A stretch of DNA of 64,000 bases from Paenibacillus sp. Soil787. Lineage in GTDB: Bacteria; Bacillota; Bacilli; Paenibacillales; NBRC-103111. Shown piece after piece: positions 32,415 through 41,148 of the stretch (position 1 is its first letter; every line of letters starts with the position of its first letter). The notes beneath the pieces are model-generated. The model worked only from the letters and a program-made list of their open reading frames with translations. It ran no database searches and was not told the origin of the DNA. The stretch lies in NCBI RefSeq assembly GCF_001429545.1, contig NZ_LMSP01000012.1, positions 121,157 to 185,156 on the forward strand. The letters run 5' to 3'. The position numbers were made by a program, and so were the translations under genes.

Positions 32415-33590
32415 TTATAGTTCTTCAGTAGATTCACCAAACACTAAGGCCGATTTTACGATGACTTTATTGGGCTCAGTCACACTCTCCTGGTTATTCA
32501 GCAATTTAAGCAGAAGTTCAGCCGATTTTGCACCAATTTCCAGCTCATGTTGGTCTATATGCGTGAATGCAGGTTTTTCGTCTATCGCTGATGAGGGATT
32601 ATCGTACGTTATAATAGAAAGGTCGCGCGGTACATTTATTCCCAGTCTTTTAGCAACACCAGCTATATTCAATCCCAACTTCAAATTCAATGTGATAAAT
32701 GCGGTTGCAGTGCGATATTTGAGATAATGATATAACGGATGCTTTTCTGTGGGGATCGTATCCGTTAATTGAAAATCTGTCACGATTAATGCCGGGTTAA
32801 TCATCGAGCCTTTTTGTTTCAGTGCTTCCATATAGCCGCGAATCCGCTCGCCGACAGTCACTGTATGGATCGAAATATCGGAGCAAATAGCAATGTCCCT
32901 ATGACCTAGCTCCCACAGATGGTTAACCGCCAATTGAGCGCTCATCCAATTATCCGAACAAACACAATGGGTATCAAAGCCTGGTAAGTAACGATCAATG
33001 AGTACGAACGGAAATTTCCGTAGTTTCAGTAACAAGATTTCTTCGTTGTACGTTTCTGCGTCAATCGGAAAAATAATTAGTCCGACGGCCCCATTCTTAA
33101 TCAGCTCCTGAATCGCTTCCTTTTCCCGCTCCTTGCTATTATGAGTTAGCACTATCGACACATAATATTCGGTGTTCGCGAGCACGGAATTGATTCCTTT
33201 TAATAGTCGGATAGCAAAGAAATCCTCCAGTAAGGGTAGAACGAAGCCGATCATTTTACGAGAGGAAGCACGCTCATCATGCTCCTGCACATCCGTAGCG
33301 TCAAGCTGCTTGTTCTCCAGATTCTTAGCTTCTTCTGAGCGAATTTCTGGACTAACGAAGCTTCCTCTCCCTGGAATCCGGTAAATCCATCCGTCTTTAG
33401 CTAGCTGCGTTAGCGCATTGGAAACCGTCATTCGACTGACCCCGAATTGCTCCATCAGCTGCTTTTCCGTTGGGAATTTGTCGTTATCCTCCATTGCTCC
33501 TAATTGGATCAACTGTTTAAAATGCTCTTGGATCTGCAAGTATAGTGGTTGTCGTTCATCCGTCCTGGCTGAAACCCGCATTCTGCTCAT
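32415..33590 (-). CDS. GntR-LacI family transcriptional regulator (AraR-like architecture)
   Basis: A 391-residue regulator. Residues 15-80 form a GntR winged helix (PLYLQIQEHFKQLI; FPTEKQLMEQFGVSRMTVSNA; GWIYRIPGRGSFV). Residues 110-385 form a LacI/periplasmic-binding-type sensor (MIGFVLPLLEDFF; LIIFPIDAE; WELGHRDIAICSD). This architecture usually senses a sugar. It is the last gene of the importer-PLP enzyme operon and its start overlaps the enzyme's end by 35 nt, so it probably controls this operon. Direct repeats TGTCTTAAT before the first gene could be its site. Confidence 0.88.
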   Translation of the reverse strand: MSRMRVSARTDERQPLYLQIQEHFKQLIQLGAMEDNDKFPTEKQLMEQFGVSRMTVSNALTQLAKDGWIYRIPGRGSFVSPEIRSEEAKNLENKQLDATDVQEHDERASSRKMIGFVLPLLEDFFAIRLLKGINSVLANTEYYVSIVLTHNSKEREKEAIQELIKNGAVGLIIFPIDAETYNEEILLLKLRKFPFVLIDRYLPGFDTHCVCSDNWMSAQLAVNHLWELGHRDIAICSDISIHTVTVGERIRGYMEALKQKGSMINPALIVTDFQLTDTIPTEKHPLYHYLKYRTATAFITLNLKLGLNIAGVAKRLGINVPRDLSIITYDNPSSAIDEKPAFTHIDQHELEIGAKSAELLLKLLNNQESVTEPNKVIVKSALVFGESTEEL

Positions 33591-34764
33591 ATGTCTCCCC
33601 CTCAGAAGGGCGCTGTGTGACAGATCGCCACGCTTCTTCCATATCCTGAATTAAATCGTCCGGATCCTCGGAACCTATATAGAGTCGAACAAGCGAACCT
33701 GTTTGCTGATTATTGTAATCTAAAGCATTTACGTTGATTAAGCTTTCGAAACCGCCCCAACTGGCTCCAATCCGGAAATAGTGTAGATGATCCGCCCAAG
33801 CCCTTAATTTGACAACCGGCTCATCGGATTCGAACGAAAATAAACTGCTGTACCCCGACATCTGTGTACTACCCAGCTCATGCTGAGGATGGAAGGTTAA
33901 CCCCGGATGGTTAACCTTCCGGACATAATGCTGACTACCTAAATATTCGGCGACCTTCAACCCGCTCGTTTCATGCCTCTCCATCCGCATTGGCAGCGTA
34001 CGAAGTCCACGGGTAACCAAACCCGCCGTCTGCGGGGTCATGATGCCGCCGAACAACATATATTCCGTCGACATCAGCGGGTCCATGAATCGATGGGAGC
34101 CGACCACAACCCCCCCCACGCAATCGCTATGACCGGAAATATACTTTGTGATCGAATGGACGACGAGGCTAACCCCCATCGTGAGCGGATTTTGATGACA
34201 AGGCGTCGCCCACGAATTGTCGAGAATCGTTTCTGCTCCTATACTTTGAGCCAGCGCCGCACAACTTCGGATATCTTGGAGCTGGAACATCATGCTAGTC
34301 GGGCTCTCCAAATACAGCAGTTTGGTATTCGGCTGAACCGCACGTTGCCAGTTTTCCAATGAGCTGCCATCGACAAAGGTCGTTTCGACCCCAAACTTAT
34401 GCAAATAGACGCCTAGAAATTCTCGTGTCGGTCCGTACGCCTGATGTGTGCAAATGACGTGGTCACCCTGTTTGATTATGGACATAATCGCTGACGAAAT
34501 CGCCGCCATACCAGATGAAAAGCACTTGGCTCTTTCCCCTTGCTCGAGCTGGGCCAGCTTGTCCTCCAGATACCTCACCGTCGGGTTATTGCCTCTGGAA
34601 TACACGAAGTTTTCTTGCTCATCAAGTCTCGCCAAGTTGAATTGCTCGTACGTATCAAACGAAAATAAACTCGTCTGATAGATGGGAACACTGATGGCGC
34701 CGTGATGACGATCATCATGCGCATCATGCGCCACTATAGAGTACATCTTCTCCTTTGTGCTCAC
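33556..34764 (-). CDS. PLP-dependent Cys/Met-metabolism enzyme (cystathionine gamma-synthase/lyase family)
   Basis: A 402-residue fold-type I enzyme. The PLP Lys is K207 (SITKYISGHSD), D182 (LDNSWATP) binds the pyridine nitrogen, and YSRGNNPT and SSGMAAISSA form the phosphate site. Family members make or break C-S bonds at C-beta or C-gamma. The frame is open to 34878, but the GTG at 34764 overlapping the permease stop by one base is the natural coupled start. Its place inside a sugar-importer operon is unusual, suggesting a sulfur- or amino-acid-linked glycoside as substrate (inference). Confidence 0.85.
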   Translation of the reverse strand: MSTKEKMYSIVAHDAHDDRHHGAISVPIYQTSLFSFDTYEQFNLARLDEQENFVYSRGNNPTVRYLEDKLAQLEQGERAKCFSSGMAAISSAIMSIIKQGDHVICTHQAYGPTREFLGVYLHKFGVETTFVDGSSLENWQRAVQPNTKLLYLESPTSMMFQLQDIRSCAALAQSIGAETILDNSWATPCHQNPLTMGVSLVVHSITKYISGHSDCVGGVVVGSHRFMDPLMSTEYMLFGGIMTPQTAGLVTRGLRTLPMRMERHETSGLKVAEYLGSQHYVRKVNHPGLTFHPQHELGSTQMSGYSSLFSFESDEPVVKLRAWADHLHYFRIGASWGGFESLINVNALDYNNQQTGSLVRLYIGSEDPDDLIQDMEEAWRSVTQRPSEGETYEQNAGFSQDG

Positions 34765-35594
34765 TACCCTTTCACCGCCCCTTGGGTTAATCCTTCTACA
34801 ATAAATCGCTGTGCTAGGGCAAACAAAAGTATTGTCGGGAGTACAGAAAGCACAGTTCCGGCGGACATAGAGCCCCAATCGACATTAAATTTGAGGATAA
34901 AAGAATTCATCGCTACCGGCAGTGTCTTTAACGATTCGTTATCGATAAACATGACGGCCAAGAAAAGCTCGTTCCAGTTCTGGACGAAGGCAAATATGAA
35001 CATCGAGGAAATGCCCGGCATCATAATCGGAATAATGACTCGCATGAGGGCAGACAGCTGAGAACAGCCGTCGATCATCGCCGCTTCCTCCAGATTGGAC
35101 GGAATTCGCTGGAAGAAGCCTCGCAGCATAATCGTAGAGAACGGGATCAAGATGACCGTATACATGAGGATCAACGAGATTCGCTGATTAAGCAGATGCA
35201 AGTTTGACATCATCATATAAAGCGGAGCCAGAGCAATGAATCCAGGAAGCATCTGCGTAACGAAGAATGCGAGCATAATTTGCTTGTGGCCGCGAAACCG
35301 AAATCTTGCGAGTACGTATGCGCTGCATATAGCGATTACGATAACGATCAGAGCAGAAGAAATCGAGACGAGAAGACTATTGGCAATATATACATTAAAC
35401 TTAGACACTTTGAAAATGTTGATGTAATTTTGCAGCGTGAATTGCTCGGGCCAGTAATGAACGGGATAACTGAATATTTCCTTTTGCGGCTTTAACGAGG
35501 TGATGACGATCCAGTATAACGGAAACACCATTACGAGTAAGTACACGGAAAGAAAAGCAACTTTGATGAATCGATACCCATAATTTCGTTTCAT
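34764..35594 (-). CDS. carbohydrate ABC transporter permease, MalG type
   Basis: A 276-residue permease with six membrane segments and the EAA loop LEEAAMIDGCSQLSALMRVIIP near residue 168. The ATG follows the preceding permease stop directly (TAA-ATG). It forms a heterodimer with the MalF-type subunit. No ATPase is encoded here, so a shared MsmX-like ATPase is expected. It ends with VEGLTQGAVKG, typical for this family. Confidence 0.92.
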   Translation of the reverse strand: MKRNYGYRFIKVAFLSVYLLVMVFPLYWIVITSLKPQKEIFSYPVHYWPEQFTLQNYINIFKVSKFNVYIANSLLVSISSALIVIVIAICSAYVLARFRFRGHKQIMLAFFVTQMLPGFIALAPLYMMMSNLHLLNQRISLILMYTVILIPFSTIMLRGFFQRIPSNLEEAAMIDGCSQLSALMRVIIPIMMPGISSMFIFAFVQNWNELFLAVMFIDNESLKTLPVAMNSFILKFNVDWGSMSAGTVLSVLPTILLFALAQRFIVEGLTQGAVKG

Positions 35595-36476
35595 TTAGAA
35601 GTCACCTACCTTCTCCGACTTAGTTACCATCAAATAAAACAGCGTGTACAAAAACAACATGACGATCATAACGACTCCGACAGCCGATGCAGCCCCATAA
35701 TCTCCGTCATAAATAATTTTATTGAGCATCAAGGAGGATAAAATATGGGTCGCCCCTCCCGGTCCGCCATTCGTCATGCCGTAAATGAGCGTAGGATCGT
35801 TGAAGATCCAAATAACCCGCAGAAGCGTTGTGGCGATGATGGTCGGCATGATGTACGGAATCGTCACATACAGCAGCTTTCGATAACCGTTTGCTCCATC
35901 GATACTCGCTGCTTCGTACAGCTCGGAAGGTATAGATTGCAGAGCAGCCAGCAGCATGATGGTAAAAAAGGCTATCCCGTACCATACGTTAGCGACGATA
36001 ACGGAGGACATCGCCCATTTCGGATCCGACAAGAATCCGATCCGATCTTCAATAATACCTAGACGCAGTAAGAGATCGTTGATAACGCCGATTTGTGAAT
36101 TAAACAGCCATTTCCAAATAAGGCCGATCAGAAATCCCGATAAAGCCCATGGATAAAAAATAAAGGCTTGGTAAACGCCTCTTCCCCAGAACTTCTTGTT
36201 TAGAAACAGTGCCAGGATGAACCCTAAGAGAAATTGTAAAATAAGAGAGAAAAACACCCAGTAGGCGCTGTTTTTCAATGCGGCAAGAAATTGATGGTCT
36301 CGAAACGCATCAACGAAGTTTTGCATGCCGACAAAATGCACCTGTTTCAGATTGAACAGCTTGTAACTTTGAAACGCCATGACTACGCCCTTAAAGAAGG
36401 GATAGTATGTAAAAACCAGCACAAGCAGCAGTGCGGGCAGCAAGCTGGATAGAATGAATTTTTGCCGAGAACTCAC
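35595..36476 (-). CDS. carbohydrate ABC transporter permease, MalF type
   Basis: A 293-residue permease with six membrane segments, beginning FILSSLLPALLLVLVFTYYP. The EAA loop LYEAASIDGANGYRKLLYVTIP is near residue 190 and NDPTLIYGMTNGGP is the conserved periplasmic loop. GTG start with GGGGGG-TGAACAC upstream. It lies 64 nt after the binding-protein gene and abuts the second permease gene. Confidence 0.92.
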   Translation of the reverse strand: MSSRQKFILSSLLPALLLVLVFTYYPFFKGVVMAFQSYKLFNLKQVHFVGMQNFVDAFRDHQFLAALKNSAYWVFFSLILQFLLGFILALFLNKKFWGRGVYQAFIFYPWALSGFLIGLIWKWLFNSQIGVINDLLLRLGIIEDRIGFLSDPKWAMSSVIVANVWYGIAFFTIMLLAALQSIPSELYEAASIDGANGYRKLLYVTIPYIMPTIIATTLLRVIWIFNDPTLIYGMTNGGPGGATHILSSLMLNKIIYDGDYGAASAVGVVMIVMLFLYTLFYLMVTKSEKVGDF

Positions 36477-36540
36477 GTGTTCACCCCCCGGTAAGAAAAA
36501 ACGGCTAGCGATGACCGCCCGCCGCTTTCAACTACTTTCG

Positions 36541-37911
36541 TTATTTTTTCATTCCCGCTTTCTGATCTAACCAAAACTTATCCCATTCCTTCAGCGTATC
36601 GTCAGTCGATTTCTTATCGAGCAAATACGATTGCTGCCCTTTCATGCTCAATTCACCCCAGCTACCGTTGCCTGGATATTTGAATGGCGGTGTAAAGTTG
36701 ACGAAAACATCATCTTTTGCCGTCATATCAAGCAGCGTCTTGTAAGGGCCTGTTTGGAAGAACGTATCGGCTGTCGCCGATGTATGAATCGGTATCGTGC
36801 CAATTTGCTTAGAAAACTCCGTATTTTCTTTTGGGCTCGAGAGATAAGATATCAATTTCCAAGCTTCATTCTTACTTTTGGAATTCGCTGTAACACCCCA
36901 TCCAGCAGCCCCGGTACTGACCAGTGATTTGCCGTTAGGACCGAGTGGCATCGCTGCCGTTTCTAATGTTTTGGGGTCCATCTTGTCCTGCAGCACCTTG
37001 ATAACGTCTGGATCCTGGAGTAAAATGCCGGTTACCCCAGATGTAAAGGCTTGAACCTGATCCTGGAATCCCCAGTTGATCGAGTCCGGCGGCGACGCCT
37101 CTTTATAAAGCTTCTTATATAGCTCTAATGCCTGTTTAGCTTCAGGTGTGCTGTACACCGACTTGCCGTCCTTCGTAAACGGTGCATCGTCGAGATTCAT
37201 CACTTTATCGTTATAATCGTAGATCATATGGTCAAAGTTACCGTTAGCTCCCGGACCTCCGCGGAATGAGAAACCGTACCGGTTTTGCTTCGGATCGGTC
37301 AGCTTCTTGGCTGAATCGACCAGTTCTTCCCACGTCTTCGGTGCAGTAAGCCCCTTGGCGTCGAACCAGTCTTTCCGATAGAACATTTGTCTTTGATAAA
37401 GAGCGTTCGCAATAAAGTAGAGTTTGCCGTTAGTCGAGCCTACAACTTTGGACGTACCAGAGAGCGTTTTACTATCTGCCCAACTCGATGCGTAGGTATC
37501 CAATGGTTCCAAATAACCATTATTCACATACTCGGCAATGTTCAGATCTCTTACCTCGAGGATGTCGAGTTCTTGCTTGGCGGCAAGCATTGTTCTTATT
37601 TTGTTGTCCGCTTGATCGAATGGCGGGGAGATGAGTTCTACTTTGATGTTTGGATTGTCCTTTTGAAACCGAGCTATGGCATCTTGAAGCAGTTTGGTGC
37701 GTTCCGGACTCGTCAAACTTTCAATCATATGAAGTGTTACTTGTTTGGCTGGTGCCTCCGTACTCTTCGCGCTCTCACTGGGCGCTGCCGTACTTCCGCT
37801 TGGAGTTGCCGTATTCTCGGTGCTTCCATTCCCGCTACATCCTGCTAAGGTACCTAACAACATAACGCTGGCAAACAAAGTTGTCCATCCTTTGACCACA
37901 GCTGCCCCCAT
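36541..37911 (-). CDS. extracellular sugar-binding lipoprotein (family 1, MsmE-like)
   Basis: A 456-residue substrate-binding lipoprotein. The signal peptide ends at LAGC near residue 25, followed by a Ser/Thr/Glu-rich linker. The binding domain contains IARFQKDNPNIKVELIS and GAAGWGVTANSKSKNEAWKLI, as in the family 1 maltose/multiple-sugar group. The ATG at 37911 with GAGGAGG 8 nt upstream is better than the frame start at 37944. First gene of the importer-PLP-regulator operon. Confidence 0.9.
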   Translation of the reverse strand: MGAAVVKGWTTLFASVMLLGTLAGCSGNGSTENTATPSGSTAAPSESAKSTEAPAKQVTLHMIESLTSPERTKLLQDAIARFQKDNPNIKVELISPPFDQADNKIRTMLAAKQELDILEVRDLNIAEYVNNGYLEPLDTYASSWADSKTLSGTSKVVGSTNGKLYFIANALYQRQMFYRKDWFDAKGLTAPKTWEELVDSAKKLTDPKQNRYGFSFRGGPGANGNFDHMIYDYNDKVMNLDDAPFTKDGKSVYSTPEAKQALELYKKLYKEASPPDSINWGFQDQVQAFTSGVTGILLQDPDVIKVLQDKMDPKTLETAAMPLGPNGKSLVSTGAAGWGVTANSKSKNEAWKLISYLSSPKENTEFSKQIGTIPIHTSATADTFFQTGPYKTLLDMTAKDDVFVNFTPPFKYPGNGSWGELSMKGQQSYLLDKKSTDDTLKEWDKFWLDQKAGMKK

Positions 37912-37950
37912 ATCTGACGCCCTCCTCAATTTAGTCATATTCAACTATAT

Positions 37951-37978
37951 TGTCTTAATTAAATAGATATGTCTTAAT
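37951..37978. promoter_or_regulatory. direct repeats in the importer-PLP operon promoter
   Basis: TGTCTTAAT occurs at 37951 and 37970, 19 nt apart (about two helical turns), 40-67 nt upstream of the first gene. It is a candidate site for the operon's GntR-LacI regulator. Confidence 0.35.
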
Positions 37979-37992
37979 ACTATTTCTTTAAA

Positions 37993-38032
37993 TGAAAAAA
38001 CGCTGATGACATTCGCATGTCAGCAGCGTTTC
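37993..38032 (-). terminator. Rho-independent terminator after the DinB gene
   Basis: AAACGCTG-CT-GACA pairs with TGTC-AT-CAGCGTTT, followed by TTTTTT on the minus strand. A weaker hairpin (CGAGAGC with GCTCCCG, 38125-38150) precedes it. Confidence 0.8.
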
Positions 38033-38162
38033 GATTTCCTATTTGTTATACCCCTTCATTAACATCATGATTTTGTTACCAGTAATAAAATTGATTCGGA
38101 GCCGTCTTTTTTCAAATATAAATACGAGAGCGCCTTATAGGGAGCTCCCGCGTTTTGTTGAT

Positions 38163-38711
38163 TTATACGGTTTCCGTGCTGTTTATGAAAACTTTCAAAC
38201 GCTCTAACTGAAGAAGATGATGGCGATAATGCATCTCAATGAGAGCAAACCATTCTTTCGCGTTAAGCGCGCCTAATCTTGGGTGCAGCGAGGTCCTTTT
38301 CGGAGATATGTCCGCGAGCAAAGGTTCGATTTCTTTCAATCTTTGGAGCACCGTATGCATGCCATCAATGATCTGCTGTTTACTAGCCGGCTGCTCGGGC
38401 GTATATTGCGGAGAAGCTGGAACTTTAATGCGTTCAGGTGGAAATCCGCCTAGTGTAAAGATGGCTGCTCCCGCTTCCGTTTTTTCTCCAACAGCATCGA
38501 TTGCATCTGCACTCTGACTTTGGCATTTCTCAATATTGCCAATCTGCATGAAGAGAGCTGTTTTGATGAGATGGAGGTATAACTGTCCTAGCGACCATTC
38601 ATTCTCATTAGACTGAAGCTTCAGTTGTTCCATGCTCAGTGGTTGCAATTCATCTAGGTAATGGTGCGTAAGCTCCTCAATTCGTTCCAATGTTTCGGCT
38701 GTTTTCATCAT
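38163..38711 (-). CDS. DinB-family protein
   Basis: A 182-residue DinB/YfiT-like four-helix protein. NEWSLGQLYLHLIKTALF and EWFALIEMHYRHHLLQLERL carry the conserved His positions that bind a metal in this fold. Members include thiol (bacillithiol) transferases. The ATG at 38711 has GAGGAGC upstream; the longer frame is rejected. A perfect 14-bp inverted repeat lies about 40 nt upstream, and a MarR-type site further up, so the gene is probably repressed by the neighbouring MarR protein or another repressor. Confidence 0.85.
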   Translation of the reverse strand: MMKTAETLERIEELTHHYLDELQPLSMEQLKLQSNENEWSLGQLYLHLIKTALFMQIGNIEKCQSQSADAIDAVGEKTEAGAAIFTLGGFPPERIKVPASPQYTPEQPASKQQIIDGMHTVLQRLKEIEPLLADISPKRTSLHPRLGALNAKEWFALIEMHYRHHLLQLERLKVFINSTETV

Positions 38712-38750
38712 TTTATTAGCTCCTCTCGAATCTTGTAACTTAAGTATACC

Positions 38751-38784
38751 AAACACTACTGACAGCTGTATGTCAGTAGTGTTT
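38751..38784. promoter_or_regulatory. perfect 14-bp inverted repeat in the DinB promoter
   Basis: AAACACTACTGACA (38751-38764) and TGTCAGTAGTGTTT (38771-38784) are exact inverted copies around GCTGTA. The length and symmetry suggest a repressor operator rather than a terminator, as no T run follows directly. Confidence 0.55.
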
Positions 38785-38876
38785 ATGCGTTTTAAGATTT
38801 TCGTATGAAATAAATTCCTTGCGGAATGGCGACCCAGAAGCCCGATATAGGCTTATTATTGTAGCACCTCCAATAG

Positions 38877-38888
38877 TACGATTTCGTA
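38877..38888. promoter_or_regulatory. MarR-type half-palindrome TACG-N4-CGTA
   Basis: TACGATTTCGTA lies between the MarR gene and the DinB gene. The same pattern occurs twice before the MarR gene. Confidence 0.5.
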
Positions 38889-38905
38889 GTAATTACACAA
38901 AAAAA

Positions 38906-39379
38906 TTAATCGATTTCAATCGTTCTCGTCTGCGTCGATTTCGAAGGTCCGGCAGGATCTGCTTTCTGTTGCAAAGCTTTAGCCACTTTTAACGACAGAT
39001 GGATAAATTGCTGAAGCTCCTCAGCCGTCAGGGCACGTTCAATACGCCCAAACATGATATTCATCGTACCTAGCGCCCTACCTGCTATCAGTTCCCCGTC
39101 TTCCGTCAATCGATTAACTATGATTCGCTGGTCTTGCTGTGAATTCTCTCTATAGATGTAGCCTTTTCGAACAAGCCGCTTGGCGATACTGGTCGCTGTA
39201 CTAAGTGGCGCACCCAAGTGATCAGCCATTTGGGACATGGTCAGCTGCCCATGAAATTTCAGCAACAGCAATGTGGAAAAATCAGAACTCGTGAGCTGCA
39301 GTTCCGGGTAGGTCGTATCCGGAAACATACTAAGTGGGCGAAGTCCATTTTTGAAAATAAGCTCAAACAGCTGCTGCAT
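38906..39379 (-). CDS. MarR-family transcriptional regulator
   Basis: A 157-residue winged-helix repressor. The recognition region is QLTMSQMADHLGAPLSTATSIAKRLVRKGYI, followed by the wing QDQRIIVNRLTEDG. The Met at 39379 has a better-spaced AAAGGG site than that at 39385. Two copies of TACG-N4-CGTA lie 28-61 nt upstream, so autorepression is likely. Its second likely target is the downstream DinB gene. The ligand is unknown. Confidence 0.88.
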   Translation of the reverse strand: MQQLFELIFKNGLRPLSMFPDTTYPELQLTSSDFSTLLLLKFHGQLTMSQMADHLGAPLSTATSIAKRLVRKGYIYRENSQQDQRIIVNRLTEDGELIAGRALGTMNIMFGRIERALTAEELQQFIHLSLKVAKALQQKADPAGPSKSTQTRTIEID

Positions 39380-39406
39380 GTACATCCCTTTCTTCTTTCA
39401 ATAAAC

Positions 39407-39440
39407 TACGATATCGTAATTCCTATACTACGTAATCGTA
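39407..39440. promoter_or_regulatory. paired MarR operators
   Basis: TACGATATCGTA (39407-39418, a perfect 12-bp palindrome) and TACGTAATCGTA (39429-39440) are 22 nt apart, two helical turns, in the MarR gene promoter. Confidence 0.6.
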
Positions 39441-39473
39441 TTAATGTCAACTACCAAGCTGGACTTGTAGGTT

Positions 39474-40949
39474 CTATAACAAAGGGGAAAATAGTCGCGC
39501 TGTTTGCTCGATTAGGCGCTGTGGAAAGGAACGCTGGATCAATTCTTCCCTTTGCAAAGGTACGGAATCAAGGAGATCACGCTCGAATTGCTCTGTGAGT
39601 TCGCGTCCCACATCGGCACTATATAAGAGTTCAATGACCTCGAAATTTAAACGAAAACTTCGCATATCGTAATTCGCCGAACCTACGCCAGCCATTTCTT
39701 CATCAATGATCATTACCTTTGCGTGAAGTATGTCTTTCTCATACATATAAATTTGAACGCCTGCTTCAATCAATTCTCCATAATAGGTACGGCTCGCAGG
39801 TCCCACGATTTTGGGAGTAACATGACGTGGAACCAGTAATCTTACACGCACACCGCGTGCCACGGCTGTCTTCAACGCCATAATGATATCTGATTCGGGC
39901 ACAAAGTAAGGCGTTGTAATATCTATCGACTTAGTCGCTTGTGTCAGACAAATGAAGTAAGCCTGCCGGATAACTTCAGTAGGAATCCCAGGATTACTCT
40001 CTAACGTTTGCATATATGCAAAGTGCAGCGACTCTGTGCCAGAAACGGGATCAACGCCTGCATCCAATTCCGCCCCCCATTCTTCCGACCATCCGGAAAG
40101 TGAAACTTTGGCAGTTGGAATGATTTGCTTTGACCTATTTCCTTTACCCTGTTTAGCCTTTTGCATAATCTTTTCCTTCGCAGCAATATTCCAATGGACA
40201 TCGAATATTGTCCGCAGATCAATTGCAACTTCTCCGACTAATCGCATATGAGTATCACGCCAAAAGCCTACATCCGGCTTTAATCCCGTATACTCATCCC
40301 CTACATTGATACCACCTGTGAAAGCTTCGATTCCATCGATGACGACAATCTTACAATGATCCCGATAAGTCAAAGTGGGTATCCAAGGAAAACTCAATGG
40401 AAATATCGTCCGGCATTCAATTCCGGCATCCATCATTCGATTGATCACATGTTTAGGCAATTGTTTACTCCCCCATCCGTCTCTAATGAAACGGATCTTC
40501 ACGCCAGCTTCGGCTCGTTCAATCAGGATATCCGTCATTCGTTTGCCAATCTGGTCATCCCGATATAAGTAATACTCCACTTCCACGGTGCTTTGCGCAT
40601 TCCGTAGGGATGCGATAAGTTTATCATAGGTTTCTATGCCGTTCGTAAGCAATTGAACTCGGCCACTCCTAAGTCCATGCACCGTCAACTGACTTATAGA
40701 TTGAGCGATGATGGAGGAAGCAGGACTGAACGAATCAGGCAATGAATCTGTCACATTGTTCGGAGAAGTGAGTCTCACTTTACGAAGATGAATTGGGTTG
40801 GCAATGATGAGATATATGACGTATCCTAGAACAGGAAATATCAGACATATAGCTAGCCAATTCAAAGCTTTTTCCGGACGACGCACTTCACGGATCGCTA
40901 CGATTAACATAAAGATTGTATTCAAAACGTAAAGTCCAATAAACCCCAT
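39474..40949 (-). CDS. cls: cardiolipin synthase
   Basis: A 491-residue phospholipase-D-type synthase that joins phosphatidylglycerols into cardiolipin. Two N-terminal membrane segments (about 5-25 and 35-55) are followed by two HKD motifs: HCKIVVIDGIEAFTGGINV and HAKVMIIDEEMAGVGSANYD. The ATG at 40949 has GGGGGG upstream and gives the normal Cls length, so the longer frame to 41057 is rejected. It stands alone. The MarR gene upstream region overlaps its 3' end. Confidence 0.93.
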   Translation of the reverse strand: MGFIGLYVLNTIFMLIVAIREVRRPEKALNWLAICLIFPVLGYVIYLIIANPIHLRKVRLTSPNNVTDSLPDSFSPASSIIAQSISQLTVHGLRSGRVQLLTNGIETYDKLIASLRNAQSTVEVEYYLYRDDQIGKRMTDILIERAEAGVKIRFIRDGWGSKQLPKHVINRMMDAGIECRTIFPLSFPWIPTLTYRDHCKIVVIDGIEAFTGGINVGDEYTGLKPDVGFWRDTHMRLVGEVAIDLRTIFDVHWNIAAKEKIMQKAKQGKGNRSKQIIPTAKVSLSGWSEEWGAELDAGVDPVSGTESLHFAYMQTLESNPGIPTEVIRQAYFICLTQATKSIDITTPYFVPESDIIMALKTAVARGVRVRLLVPRHVTPKIVGPASRTYYGELIEAGVQIYMYEKDILHAKVMIIDEEMAGVGSANYDMRSFRLNFEVIELLYSADVGRELTEQFERDLLDSVPLQREELIQRSFPQRLIEQTARLFSPLL

Positions 40950-41090
40950 GAAATAGCCCCCCAAAGTTATATTCAAAACACAACATATAGTAATAAACAT
41001 CCAAAAAATTTCACAACAAAACTTTTTCTTATGATTCACATAGGCAACGAATTGCATACTAACTATTGGAAAGTACTTTTATTGATGAAT

Positions 41091-41129
41091 AAAAAACCGC
41101 TTATTTCCTGGTTAAGGAATTAAGCGGTA
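41091..41129 (-). terminator. terminator of the HemD-like gene
   Basis: ACCGCTTA-ATTCC and GGAAATAAGCGGT pair on the minus strand, followed by TTTTTT. Confidence 0.8.
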
Positions 41130-41148
41130 TCCGTTTCATTGGTCCGAA

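Noticed and set aside
37387..37966. Plus-strand frames up to 153 codons opposite the sugar-binding lipoprotein
   Set aside because: The minus-strand gene is certain; these frames lack ribosome sites and recognisable motifs.
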